From Dolomedes plantarius (lineage: Eukaryota > Arthropoda > Arachnida > Araneae > Dolomedidae), in the NCBI GenBank assembly GCA_907164885.2, contig OU015490.1, forward strand, positions 219,171,391 through 219,235,390: a DNA stretch of 64,000 nucleotides, in the 5' to 3' direction. A program made the translations under genes and the position numbers. The first letter of the stretch is position 1. Every line of letters begins with the position of its first letter. The notes under the pieces were generated by a model. The model ran no database searches. It had not been told where the DNA came from and saw only the letters and a list, made by a program, of their open reading frames with translations. Shown here in pieces: positions 10,361-22,190 of this stretch.

Positions 10361-11510
10361 CAGGGGTGTCCAACCCGGCGGCCCAAAGCAAGTATTAGCG
10401 GAGCACAGAAAGAGAGCTCAAAGCGAAAAAAAATACATCAATAGCCCATCTCGGTGATTATGGCAGGTGGCCATTACAGATTCATTCGGGGATTGAATCA
10501 TCGCCAGTTTCAGGAATTTCTTAAAAGCTTGGATGCTCAGTATGGCGATATTGTATACTTTACAGAAATAAGGTGGCTCAGTCGAGGGAAACTTTTAAAA
10601 AGATTTTAATACCTACTTGATGAAATCAAATTGTTTATGACATTAAATAAAACCTGTGCCAGAACTTGATGATGACAACTGACTTGCAGATTTAGCATTT
10701 TTGATAAATTTGACTGCCCAACTAAATGACTTAAACCCCTGTATTCAGGGTAAAAACTAACTTATCAGTACAATGTTTCAAACCATAAACACGGTCTAAA
10801 TGAAATTGAAATTATGGCAAGCCCATGTGTTTTGTATTTCGAGACTCTGACCAAGCATGATTCTAAAAATGGTAAAAAATACGCAACCTTACGTTCCGAT
10901 TTAGTACAAGAATTTAAAAATCTATTTCAAGGTTTTGGAAAAATAAACAATTGTTTTGCATCTTTGCTACTCAATTACAGTCAATATAGATATGCTACCA
11001 TTCAAATTTCCAAATGGAATGCATAGAGTTACAATCTGACATCCAACTTAAAAGAGAAATTGAATCAAGTCTCATTGTTGGATTTATATAAATCATATCT
11101 GCCCAGAGATAAATATCCCTCCCTGCATAGTCATGCGTTATTCATGTCGTTGCATGTACATCTGTGAACAACTATTTACAAAGTGAAGCACACTAAGAGT
11201 CATATAAGTACCAAAATGTAGAATGAACATCTTGAGAACTTCCTGACAAATGCAACCACTTCAATTGACCCAGATATTGATGCATTAGTTTCTCCAATTC
11301 AATGCCAAATATCACATTAATTTTACGACTACTATAGTTATCTTTATAAATTATAAATACAATTTATAAAGACAATCATATGTTAACTATATATTCTACT
11401 ATGTTTACTCATCAACTATTTTTTTTATTTTAGGTATATTTTTGTGTGGCCCAAAACAATTCGCCTTCTTTCACAGTGGCCCAAAGAAGCTAAAGGGTTG
11501 GACAACCCTT
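10361..11510 (+). mobile_element. hAT element inside the tRNA-Thr array
   Basis: The left end is caggggtgtccaacccggcg and the right end, mirrored, starts aagggttgtccaaccc. The 8-bp word ctctaaac lies immediately outside both ends (10353-10360 and 11511-11518), as expected for hAT. Both copies also match the single ctctaaac in the corresponding part of the neighbouring unit (about 12352). The element is 1150 bp, much shorter than an autonomous hAT, and contains only the C-terminal part of a transposase. Confidence 0.92.
10461..11320 (+). pseudogene. hAT transposase (ZBED5/SCAND3-like), C-terminal fragments
   Basis: Translated pieces include HYRFIRGLNHRQFQEFLKSL, GDIVYFTEIRWLSRGKLLKR and KLWQAHV, and later the terminal dimerisation block (STLRV, EHLENFL and similar). 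The order and wording are those of ZBED5/SCAND3-type hAT proteins found widely in arthropods. There are many stops and shifts (for example after LKRF near 10606), and the N-terminal zinc finger and first catalytic Asp region are gone. It is a dead relic carried by the short element. Confidence 0.75.
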
Positions 11511-11745
11511 CTCTAAACGATCTCTGTGATCCATTTTCGTACTCTAAAATATCTAGGCAATCGAACAGAAGCCAACATTAAGTTTGAATTAGTCCAGTAA
11601 AGGTTAAAATTTTAGTTTCAAATATTGAAGAGATTGAAGTTTTGCGAGGTCAAACTATACACCGCATTAATAGTCGTTTTCCTAGTTAGGCAAAATCTTT
11701 ACCTCACGAATCGGTTGAATATGAAAGTTATTTGCTTAGAATCTA

Positions 11746-11818
11746 AGCAACCTGTGAGAATCGAACTCACGACCCCTGGTTTACAAGACCAGCGCTCTAA
11801 CCACTGATCTAGGGTGGC
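11746..11818 (-). pseudogene. tRNA-Thr(UGU) copy 2, decayed
   Basis: The anticodon arm (CTTGTAA loop) and T arm are preserved, but the acceptor pair GCCACCC/AGGTTGC has two mismatches, and the D stem GATC/GAGC is broken where copy 1 has GCTC/GAGC. The A box is altered accordingly. It is probably not a functional tRNA gene. Confidence 0.75.
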
Positions 11819-12135
11819 GACGTAATTCTGTTAAGATCAGGAGTTCCATAAAAGAAGAAGAAAAGAGAAAAACAAAAACTTTTGGTGACCAATGCGTCAA
11901 CAGCTGAGATGAATTTTAAATTACTTCTGCAATCGATTTCTATTCTCTAAAAAACCTCTACTATCGATTTTCATGCTCTTAATAACCTCTACGATCAATT
12001 TTCGTTGTCTAAAATGCCTAGGCGATCGAATAGAAGTGTAAAACAAGCTTATATTAGCCAAGTAAAAGGTAAAGTTTGATCTTTTTCCTATCTAGGCAAA
12101 ATGTGTCAGATGTGGATCAACAGAATACGAAATTA

Positions 12136-12208
12136 AGCCACCAGTAAGGATCGAACTCGCGACCCCTGGTTTACAATACCAGTGCTCTAACCACTGAACT
12201 ATGGTGGC
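12136..12208 (-). pseudogene. tRNA-Thr(UGU) copy 3, decayed
   Basis: The acceptor stem is good (GCCACCA/TGGTGGC) and anticodon TGT is present, but the anticodon loop begins A instead of C (ATTGTAA). The T stem GCGAG/CTTAC carries a mismatch and a wobble. It may still be transcribed because the B box core TTCGATCC is kept. Confidence 0.65.
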
Positions 12209-12588
12209 GATACCTGCAGTTTGAGATTAGAAGATTAATAAAAGAAGATGAAAACAAACAAAACAGTAATAAAATGTTATGGAGTACAATGAGTCAACAT
12301 CTGCGGTCTATTTTTGATGCAACAAATGACATCTGCGATTGATTTTCTTGCTCTAAACGATCTCTGCAATCATTTATAGTACTCTAAAATATATAGGTAA
12401 TCAAATAGAAGTCTACACTATGTTTGCATTAGTCCAGTAAAGGGTTAAAATTTCAGCTTTAAATATTGAAGAGATTGAAGTTTTGCGAGGTCAAACTATA
12501 ATCGCATTAATAGTCGTTTTCCTAGTTAGGCAAAATGTTTAACTCACGGAGCAGTTGAAAATGAAAGAAACTACTCGCTTCGAAACCA

Positions 12589-12661
12589 AGCCACCAGTGA
12601 GGATCGAACTCACGACCCCTGGTTTACAAGACCAGTGCTCTAACCACTGAGCTATGATGGC
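12589..12661 (-). tRNA. tRNA-Thr(UGU), copy 4, apparently intact
   Basis: It is identical in all arms to copy 1: acceptor GCCATCA/TGGTGGC, D stem GCTC/GAGC, anticodon loop CTTGTAA, T loop TTCGATC, discriminator T. The unchanged sequence of copies 1 and 4, against changes in copies 2, 3 and 5, fits either selection or recent conversion between these two. Confidence 0.93.
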
Positions 12662-13036
12662 GGTACATTTATCTTGAGATCAGGAGATCCATAAAAGAAG
12701 ACGAAAAGAGAAAAATAAAAAATTATGCTGTCCAATGCGTCAACAGCTGAGATCAACTTTAAAGCTCTAAATAACTTCTGCGATCAATTTTTATTCTCTA
12801 AGAAACCTCTGCTATCGATTTTCAAACTCTTAACGACTTCTGCGATCAATTTTCGTCCTCCAAAATGCCTAGGCAATCGAATAGAAATCAAAAACAAGTT
12901 TATATTAGCCAAGTAAAATGCAAAGCTTGAGCTTTAAATATCGAAGTTCTGAGTGGTCAAACGATACACAAGATTAATAGTAGTGTTCCTAGCCAGGTAA
13001 AATGACTCCGTCATGCTTCAACAGAATACGAAACAA

Positions 13037-13109
13037 AGCCACCAGTGAGGATAGAACTCACGACCCCTGGTTTACAAGACCAGTGCTCTAACCACTGAGC
13101 TATGATGGC
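13037..13109 (-). tRNA. tRNA-Thr(UGU), copy 5, T-loop substitution
   Basis: All stems match copies 1 and 4, but the T loop reads TTCTATC instead of TTCGATC. This changes the conserved purine after TTC, which matters both for the B box bound by TFIIIC and for the D-loop/T-loop contact. The stems support a foldable tRNA, but expression and function are doubtful. Confidence 0.7.
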
Positions 13110-13336
13110 GACATAACTCTCCTGAGATCAGGAGATCCATAAAAGAAGATGAAAAGATTAAAAAAAAAAATATGGTGTCCAATGCGTGAACAGATGAGAT
13201 CAACTTTAAAGCTCTAAATGACTTCTGCGATCGATTTTTATTTTCTTAAAAACATCTGCTATCGATTTATACGTATATTTCTTTAAATTTATTCGTTAGG
13301 AGGAGCCTTACAAGTCAGGTCGTTATGTTTCATTCC

Positions 13337-13523
13337 CAGGGCCCGATTATGAACGCTGGGGGACCCTGCGCAGATGCTGTTTGGGGGCCCCGCCTTACGG
13401 ACATTTATAAAAATACATACTATTAGAAGTACTAGGTGCATACACCAAGGGGGTTTTGGGGCCCCCTAGCATCAGGGGGCCCTGGGCAAAGTCCCGATTT
13501 GCCCATGCGATAAAAAGGCCCTG
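13337..13523. mobile_element. 187-bp hAT-type MITE
   Basis: Ends are cagggcc and ggccctg in inverted orientation, and the 8-bp word ttcattcc stands directly outside both (13329-13336 and 13524-13531). The interior is GC-rich with long runs of G and C (ggggccccctagcatcaggg) and has no coding frame. Size, ends and duplication fit a non-autonomous hAT element. Confidence 0.88.
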
Positions 13524-13540
13524 TTCATTCCGTTGTGCCA

Positions 13541-13800
13541 TAGATTCTTAAACTGTAGTCCGCGGACCCCTGGGGGTCCGCGGACCATTACCGGGGGTCC
13601 GCGAAACAATTTTGACATTAACAATCTATACTTGAACAAGATATTCTCTTGGAATTATCATGCGATACGTCTTTGAAACTACAATTCAACAAAAATGAAC
13701 TCACAAGCTTTTGGTTATTTCTCAGATCTGATTTTCCTGCACTTGCAAATGAAGCCCTCTAACATTTGATTCCGCTCTGCACAACATATTTATGTATACA
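13541..13800 (+). mobile_element. hAT deletion relic with transposase tail
   Basis: The left end, ttcttaaactgtagtccgcg followed by the palindromic block gacccctgggggtc and a second ccgggggtccgcg, is a common hAT terminus. From about 13635 the translated words LSCDTSLKLQFNKNELTSFW and SDFPALANEAL match the C-terminal region of hAT (ZBED-type) transposases. So the outer end was joined to a late coding segment by internal deletion. The right terminus is not seen. Confidence 0.6.
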
Positions 13801-15205
13801 GGCTTATATACGTATATTTAACGATCTAACTTTATGCACACTGCTGGTAATACCAATTAGTACTCCACTCATCCAAGAGTCTGAAAAGAGAAATATTGCC
13901 AAATATGTTAGCAACATTGGGTAGACAAAAAAAAAAAAAAAAAAGGTAAGGTGGAAACACAGAAGAAAATCCATATGCAATGCATGAATTATTAAACTCA
14001 ACGCATCGTGACAGCGCATTATTAACATTAGAAGCCGCGGTGTTATAAACAAAAACAAAAACAAAATTGTTTTAAGAGAATGAGCCGCAAGAAAGCAAAG
14101 AGATGACGCGTCCACGACTGTTAACCGCACAACCGCCCAGCTCAACAGTGTGGAGAGAGAGAGAGGCCCGGTTAGCGTTAAAATTAATAACAACTCGCCT
14201 CCATCGTCGGTTGCTTGTTATTCAGAAGACCATGCGGATTGCATGTCATCTATCTCATAGAACTCCCCCCTCCCCCCCCCCTGCAGGAAGGGCAAAAAAA
14301 AAAAAGCAAAAACAATCAAAGTGGTATTCCTTGCGCAGAGCGTGTATATTTTGTCGCTTTCTAATAACAAGCCTTTTAATATGGTGTCAAGGGAGCAAAT
14401 TTCATGCGACTTCCTAATTATTATCCGGTTGGGTGGCTTTCACGCCCTGATCACTCCCCCCCCCCCCCCCGCCTTTCACCTCGCGCCCCAGACGTGGAAG
14501 ATCCCGGTTATTTTTTGAGAGCAGCCGTGGAATTTGCCCCCCTTTTTCCATCCTCGAATTTTTGCTCTAGAGGGGGCACGACCACAAATTGAAACAAGGC
14601 GGCTGAAAAAAAAAAAAAAAAAAGAGACCTCTACTTGGGATTTTCCCGAAGTAAACAAATGTTGTGGGTAGTTCCTCCCCCCCCCCCCCCCCCAAAAAAA
14701 AAAAAAAAAAAAAAAAATCGTTCATTCGGCCCTGATTTATTTCCAAGATTTCTTGCCTTTTATTGTTTATTATTTATGCTTGAAGAGGGTTTGTCGATGA
14801 CCAGTTTTCTATTCCAGGTTAATTATTGTCGCTTCTTTGAACGTCTGAGGTCGCAGTATATGAAAGAACCTTCTTTTTTTTCCAGCAGTATTCGAGGAAG
14901 GCGTGGATAACGCCTTTTAAAATTGTTGGGTGAAATTCCAATATAAACAGCTCATGTTAATGATTTCAGTGTTAATTAACTGCGGTGTAAAGGGGCGGAT
15001 TTAAGCGAAATATGAGTGTTTTGGGATGAGCTGGTTGTTTTCCCCAAAAAATAAAAGAAAAAATAAATCACTAGGTATGTAAATCTTCTTGAAAGAGCAG
15101 CTAGACATCTTTCTTTCTTTCTTTTCATTTTTTTTTTTAAGCAGAAGAGCACAAAAACTCGCCGACACAACTTTCTTTTTAAATTCTAAGGCTATGCCTA
15201 GACAT
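13801..15205. other. unassigned region with poly-C and poly-A tracts
   Basis: There are C runs at about 14270-14281, 14456-14470 and 14678-14692 (directly followed by an A run to about 14717), and A runs at about 13927-13944 and 14606-14623. Short frames of 60-129 codons come from these tracts and show no family motif. The sequence looks unique within the window and a little richer in G+C than the arrays around it. It could be intronic or intergenic host DNA. Confidence 0.3.
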
Positions 15206-15209
15206 TTTT

Positions 15210-17000
15210 CAACACGTTAGCCTGCCTATAATTCTTTCAATTTTCTGCGCAAATGCCTGTAAGTGACGTCTCGTGCGAGAAGGTACAATTTAGTCCCCCC
15301 CCCCCCCCCAGAAATATTCTTAACAAAGCTTAAAAGTAATTATTTTATATTATTTCTTAATTTGTTTAAACTACATCCATTATACTATGCTATGCATTCT
15401 AATAAACTTCAGGCTACGAAAAGTGACAAAATTTTAAAATAATTAGTTTATACAATTTTTAAATTTGCTTAAACTTTGCTTGTCTTTTTTATGCATCCCC
15501 ATGAAATTTATGCTACAAAACATCACAAAATTTTAAAATACCCGATATATAATTTTTAAATGTGTGGTGCAATTGGACTCTAAATTCATTTAAATAGCGG
15601 TACTCCTTGCTACACTAGCTCAAAGGAGATATTTGAAGTACAAGATTTTAAATTAATTTCAATAGCGGAACGCCTTGCTACTCTAGCTCAAAGGAGATTT
15701 TTGATGTACAAGATTTTAAATTAATTTAAATAGCGGAACTCCTTGCTACACTAGCTCAAAGGAGATTTTTGAAGCACAAGATTTTAAATTAATTTAAATA
15801 GCAGAAGTCCTTGCTACTCTAGCTCAAAGGAGATTTTTGATGTACAAGATTTTAAATTAATTTAAATAGCGGAACTCCTTGCTACTCTAGCTCAAAGGAG
15901 ATTTTTCATGTACAAGATTTTTTTCGCCACCTAAGCTTGCCTAAATTGCTTTCAATTTTCTGCACAAATGCATGCCCGTAAGTGGCTGCTTATTCTACAA
16001 GCTGAAATTCTGTTCTTCCCCCAGAGATATACTTAAAAATTCTTAGAAATAATTAGTTCAGATGCTTTTTAATGTAAACTATAGCTGTTTTACTATGCTG
16101 TGCATTCTCAGGAAATTGCATGCTTAGAAACATCACAAAATTTTCAAATACCTGAAGAAGTTTGTCCCCCCCCCCCCCTATGATTTGACTCTAAATTAAC
16201 TCAAACAGCGGAACTCCTTGCTACTCTTTCTCAAAAGAGATTTTTGATGTACAACATTTTCCCTACACTTTAGCCTGCCCATAACGCTGTCAATTTTCCG
16301 CTCAAAAACATGCCTGGAAGTGGTGGCCCGTGTTCGAAGCTTCAATTCTTCTCTCTCTCTCCCCTCCAACCAGAAATATTATTGAAATTTTTTTATTTTA
16401 AATAAATAGATTATATGCTTTATAAAATTTGCTTAACTACGGCTATTTTATACATTCTCGTGAAATGGCTATGCAATGCATTCTCGTAAAAGTTCATGAT
16501 ATGTCACAAATTTTTAAAATACATGAAGCGGTTAGGATTTTTTTTGTGTGGATTGGACACTAAATTAGCTCAAATAGCGGAACTCCTTGCTACTCTTTCT
16601 CAAAAGAGATTTTTGATGTACAAGAATTTTCCGACACATTAGCCTGCCTGTCACGCTTTCAATTTTCCCGCACAAACACATTCGGTAAGTGGCGGCTCTT
16701 GCTAGAAGCTGCAATACTGCTCTCAACCCAGAAATATTCTTAACAGTCCTTAAAATCAATTAGTTTATATGCTTTTTCTTATTTGTTTAAACTACATCTA
16801 TTATACTATGCTATGTATTCTCATGTAACTTCAGGATGCGAAACGCCACAAAATTTTAAAATACCTGAAAAAAAAGTTAGTTCATTTTGGTGAGGTTGGA
16901 CTCTAAGTTAACTCGAAAGCTGAATTCCTTACTACTCTACCACAAAATGGATTTTTAAAATACAAGAAATGGCGTCAAATTCCCCACACCTTCGACTCCT
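15210..17000. repeat. tandem array, about 335-370-bp units with an expanded subrepeat
   Basis: The block beginning gcctgcc...tttcaattttc with aagtgNcgNctcNtgc recurs near 15221, 15940, 16272 and 16640. Each is followed by agaaatattctta, a ttagtttatatgctttt stretch, a ctatgcNatgcattctc word, cacaaaattttaaaatacctga, and then the tagcggaactccttgctac block. The first unit is about 720 bp long because the last block is amplified at 15593-15930. C runs occur at equivalent positions (about 15294-15310 and 16165-16177). Confidence 0.8.
15593..15930. repeat. five 68-bp tandem repeats
   Basis: aatagcggaactccttgcta starts at 15593, 15661, 15729, 15797 and 15865, an exact 68-bp spacing, with small changes among copies (for example gcagaagtcc in the fourth). 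Each copy contains agctcaaaggagat and gtacaagattttaaatt. It is an internal expansion of the last part of one larger unit. Confidence 0.92.
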
Positions 17001-17439
17001 CTTTTTTTTTTTTTAACCAATCTGATTTGGATGGAACTGCATGTGTCGCATTTCTGAATGTCAGGGAATTCTACAATCATAACAACATAAATTCCCTTAT
17101 ATTTCGACCCCCCATTTCTTGGTCGGTGCCAAAAATAGGGATAAATGACATTTCAGTAAGGGAGGGCACATTATAATTTCATGCTTGAAATAGCAGAGCC
17201 CTTCATTCAGGTAAACAGCATATGATCCAGCCGATTAGGCCAATGATTCTACAGCCAAAATTTTGACACCACTTCAAAAAATAATTAAAAATAAATTCGA
17301 ATATAAAAAATGATTTTATAGAAAACCTGTTATAAAAAATGTCTAGAAAGTAAAATCCTGTTTACAGTTTATTGGGAGCTTCGTAGGGATTTAATATGCA
17401 AAGAAAAATTATTTATATTTTTTAGTAAACAAGTGATTG

Positions 17440-17616
17440 TTATTATTTAAGGTATTTATAACTTCGTTCGTAAGCGGTATGAATTTAAAGATTTTTATAA
17501 ATTATTGTGATATTTATGCAACTCAGATCTTTTCATTTAGGTAATACGCATCAAGATTGTAACCATATGGGGTCAGAGGGATGAACCCCCTCTAACAACC
17601 TATATGCCCTGAGATG

Positions 17617-17663
<47 letters not shown>

Positions 17664-19110
17664 AATAAATAAAGAGTTTTTCATTTGATTTTCACTCGTT
17701 CCTTTTTTGTTTTAAATTTATTTTCTGACAATCAGGCTTGATCATCGCAAAATTCTCTCTTTGGTGAATTGCAACCATCTTTTAGTTGAAGATTTGAATT
17801 TGAAGATTTTTAAAAATTACTGTTATATTTGTGCATCTCAGAGCTTTTCATTTAGGTATTATGCATCAAGATTGTAACCATATGGGGTCAGAGGGATGAA
17901 CCCCCTCTAACAACCTATATGCCCTCCTGAGATGGTCAATATTAATAATAATAATAATAATAAATGAAGAAAATGAAGAGTTTTTCATTCAATTTTCACC
18001 CGCTCCTTTTTTTGTTTTAAATTTATTTTCTAACAACCAGGCTTGATCATCGCAAAATTCTCTCTTTGGTGATTTGCAACCATCTTTTAGTTGAAGATTT
18101 GAATTTGAAGACTTTTAGAAATTATTGTTATATTTATGCATCTCAGAGCTTTTCATTTAGAGGTATTATACATCAAGATTGTAACCATATGGGGTCAAAA
18201 AGATGAATCCGCTCTAACAACCTCTATGCGCTCCTAAGATGATCAATATTAATAATACAAAAAATGAAATAAATAAAGAGTTTTTCATTCGATTTTCACT
18301 AACTCATTTTGTTTTAAATTTATTTTCTAACAACCAGGCCTGATCATCGCAAAATTATCTGTTTTCTGAATTGCAACCATCTTTTAGTTGAAGATTTGAA
18401 TTTGAAGATTTTTAAAAATTATTGTTATATTTGTGCATCTCAGAGATTTTCCTTTAGAGGTGTTATACATCAAGATTGTTATCATATGGTGTTAGAGGGA
18501 TGAACCCCCTCTCACAACCTCTATGCCCTCCTGAGATGATTAATAATATTAATAATAATAATAATAATAATAATAAAAATAAATGAAGAAAATGAAGAGT
18601 TTATCATTCAATTTTGTCTCGCTCCTTCTTAGTTTTAAAATCATTTTCTAACAACCAGGCTTGATCATCGTAAAATTTTTTCTTTGGTAGATTGCGACCA
18701 TCTTTTAGTTGAAGATTGCTAATTATCAGATTTTTGAAGCCTGAAGTGAAACCGTCAGAAATGATTAGTCATCGAATTGAACTCCCTAAAAGTACTTTAT
18801 TTTAAAAAGTTATTTGTTAACAACCAGGCTTGCCCACCGTAAATTCTATCGTAAGTGGATTGCAACCATCTTTTAGTTGAAGATTGCCAATTATCAGATA
18901 TTTGAAGCCTGAAGTGAAATCGAAAAAGGTGAAAAGTCTTGGAATTGCAATTCCCTGCAAATTCTTTATTTTAAAAAGTTATTTGCTGACAACCAGGCTT
19001 GATCATAAGAAAATTCTCTCTTTGGTGGATAGCAACCATCATTTAGTTGAAGATTACAAATTATTAGGTTATTCATTTTTTCAGGTAAAGAAATATTGTT
19101 TATATTTCAT
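17440..19110. repeat. satellite-like array with about 300-bp and 168-bp units
   Basis: The anchor aaccaggcttgatcatcgca (with variants) occurs near 17733, 18042, 18337, 18656, 18825 and 18993, giving spacings of about 309, 295, 319, 169 and 168. Long units contain accatatggggtcagaggga, gatgaaccccctct and, at the same internal place, an AAT/ATA microsatellite of varying length. The last units lack that half. The word ttttagttgaagattt is present in all. Confidence 0.85.
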
Positions 19111-19391
19111 TAAAATGGAAGGCTTTGAAACTACAAACGAGTAGTGTTGATTTTTTAAAGTTATATTTACCAGAATTAACTTTAAAGTTCAAAAGCAGTT
19201 CTGTGATTCTTTAATGTTTAATAAAAGCAATACATTTATCATAATGAATAGAATTTTTAACTCCTGTTTTTACTTTAATGGTTTACTAACTCCTTTTCTA
19301 AGATAATTACATTTCATCCCCCTCTAAAAGATTATAAGTCAACTCTGTCGTCTTCAGCAAGATACGACACATGTTTTACATCTACATGTAT

Positions 19392-19679
<288 letters not shown>

Positions 19680-19699
19680 TGTAAAGTTTTGAACTAATT

Positions 19700-20340
19700 T
19701 CTTCTAAAAGTTTAAATACTTAAATAATAAAACATTAAAAAATTAAACTAAATTAACCCCACACAGTAAAGCTTAATCTAATATAGTTTACATTTTTTTT
19801 CTATTTTAATGCCAAAGTGTTAATACTTAAATAAACTTATAATTTTACATGAAAATGAACATTCAAGTTACAAGCCTTCTTATTTTACTTTTCTATTTTC
19901 CAAGAAGCTTTAAGGGTGTAAAATTAATTAAGGGCAAGCGAAAACATATGTTGTACATGCAAAGAAGCAAAATATGTAACACACCTTCACTCAATTTGTA
20001 TATTTCCTATCAAAAAATGCTGAAAGGAGGTTGATAGTCTAGATGAATTCATGCGTAAAATAAACTCTTTACTTGGGAAATGAAAAGAAAAAAAAAATCA
20101 GATTGATCGATCGAAACTAAAAGGTTGGAGAGAAGTTTTCTCTTGCTCGCACGTTATCAATCATTCTCGCTGTGACTTGTGACAGATTTTTTATTACTAA
20201 TAATTTGTCACTTTTTTTTACTGTTATGGAGAGATTTATCAAAAAAGTGTTTTAAATTAGTTAATTTTTAACTTTTAACATTTTAACTTTCCCCCACAAT
20301 TTTTTTATATTTCATCTTAATGTGCATTATTATTAATATT
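19700..20340. other. no recognised feature
   Basis: AT-rich, with one short frame of 61 codons at 19849-20034 that has a hydrophobic start (VTSLLILLFYFPRSF) like a signal peptide but no other support. It has no splice or homology signal that I can identify. Confidence 0.3.
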
Positions 20341-20344
20341 TTCT

Positions 20345-22190
20345 TTTTTTAATTCTACAAAACGCTTTTGGTAGCTTTATAAAGTGTATCCTGCTCCTGC
20401 AATTATCTTAATTTTTTAAATTAATTCTGGAAAACATTTTAGTAGCTTTACAAAATGTATCCTGCTCCAATATTTCCTTCAATTTTTTTTTTCTGCAAAA
20501 TGAGTTTAATAGCTTGGCGGAATGTATCCTGCTCTTGTAATTCTCTTAATTTTTCTTAAAAATTCTACAAAATGCGTTTTTCGTTAATTCTGCAAAACAT
20601 TTCCAGTAACTTGGCGAAATGTATCCTTCTCTAATTATTCTTTAATTTTTTTTAAATTATGCAAAATGTTTTTCATGTATTGACGAGATGTATCCTGCTC
20701 CATTCATTCATTCATTTTTTTTAAATAGTGCAAAATGTTTTTAGTAACTTTACGAAATGTTTCCTGATCCATTAATTTACTCATTTTTTGAATAGTGCAA
20801 AATGTTTTTAGTAATTTGACGAAATGTAACATGCTCCATTAATTCACTCATTTTTTATCAATTCTGCAAAACGTTTTCAGTAACTTTAATTTTTTAATAC
20901 GAAATGAATTTTTTTTAAATACTGCAAAACATTTTTAGAAGCTTGGCGAAATGTATCCTGCTCCAGTTATCCTTCAATTTTTTTTTTATATTTATTCTGC
21001 AAAATGTTTTTCGTATATTGGCGAGATGTATCCTGCTCCATTAATTCACTCATTTTTTAAATTAATGCAAAATGTTTTTAGAAACTTGACGAAATGCATC
21101 CCACTCCATTAATTCACAGAATTTTTTTAATACTGCAATTCTTTTTAGTAGCGTGGCGGAAGGAATCTTGCTCCAGTAATTATTTCGATTTTTTTTTTTA
21201 ATTTTCAAAAAGTTTTTAGTAACTTGGCGAAATATATCCTCCTCCAATAATTCACTCATTTCTTTTTTTTTAATAGTGCAAAACTTTTTTAGTAGTGGAC
21301 CGAAAGGCTTTCGGTTCCAGTAATTCTTTAACCTTAAAAAACAAACAAACTGCAAAACGCTCTTTGTAACTAGACGGAATGTATCCTACTCTATTAATTC
21401 ACTTAGTTTTGTTTTTTAAATTCTGCAAAGCGTTTTCACTAGCTTTACCAAATGAGTCTTGCTCCACTAATTCACTCATTTTTTTTTAAATACTGAAAAT
21501 CATTTCTAGTAGCTTGACTAAATATATCCTGCTCCTTCAATTCACTAAATTTTTATTTAATTCTCCAAAGCGTTTTTAGTTGCTTGACGGAATGTATCCT
21601 GCTCAATTAATTCCCTCATTTTTTTAATAGTGCAAATTCACTTATTATTTTCAATTCTGCAAAACGTTTTCAGTAACTTTACGAAATACATCCCACTCCA
21701 TTAATTCGATGAATTTTTTTTTTTAATACTGCGAAACATTTTTAGTAGCGTGGCGGAATGAATCCTACTCCAGTAATTCGTTCGATTTCTCTTAATCTGC
21801 AAAATGCTTTTAGTAACTTGACGAAATATATCCTGCTCCATTAATTCGTTCATTTCTTTTTCTTTTTAATACTGCAAAACGTTTTTAGTAGCGGGCCGAA
21901 AGGCTACCTGTTCCAGTAATTCTTTAACTTTTTAAACAAAAATTCTGCGAAACTCTCTTTGTAACTAGACGAAATGTATCCTACTGTATTAATTCACTTT
22001 TTTTTAAAATTCTGCAAAGCGTTTTCAGCTTTTCCAAATAAATCTTGCTCCACTAATTCACTCCTTTTTTTTAAGACTGCAAATCATTTCTAGTAGCTTG
22101 ACAAAATATATCCTGCTCCTTCAATTCAATAAATTTTTATTTAATTCTCCAAAGCGTTTTAGTTGCTTGACGGAATGTATCCCGAAACAC
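20345..22190. repeat. tandem array, about 70-bp units, roughly 25 copies
   Basis: The unit reads approximately ttctgcaaaacgtttttagt, aacttggcgaaatgtatcct, gctccattaattcactcatt, then T-rich spacer. The anchor gtatcctgctcc recurs about every 68-72 bp from 20385 to beyond 21595, with diverged and partial copies in between. Sequence divergence among units is high, so the array is old. Confidence 0.85.

Larger units (their letters stand above)
10063..13260 (-). repeat. tandem array of tRNA-Thr units, about 450 bp each
   Basis: Five units share the same order: a block like gaggtcaaacNatacaccgc with ttaatagtcgtttcctag, then the tRNA on the minus strand, then aaaagaagaNgaaaa, a cagctgNgatc word and repeated ttctgcgatcgatttt words. 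tRNA spacings are 1596, 390, 453 and 448 bp; the first is long because of the hAT insertion at 10361-11510. The array therefore grew by local duplication of a tRNA plus its flank, not by SINE-type retroposition. Confidence 0.85.

Noticed and set aside
14103..14910. Frames with runs of Pro, Lys and Ser near 14-15 kb
   Set aside because: They are created by C and A homopolymers.
17440..19110. Evenly spaced repeats considered as rRNA spacer or CRISPR
   Set aside because: No rRNA sequence nearby, and the units are contiguous satellites.
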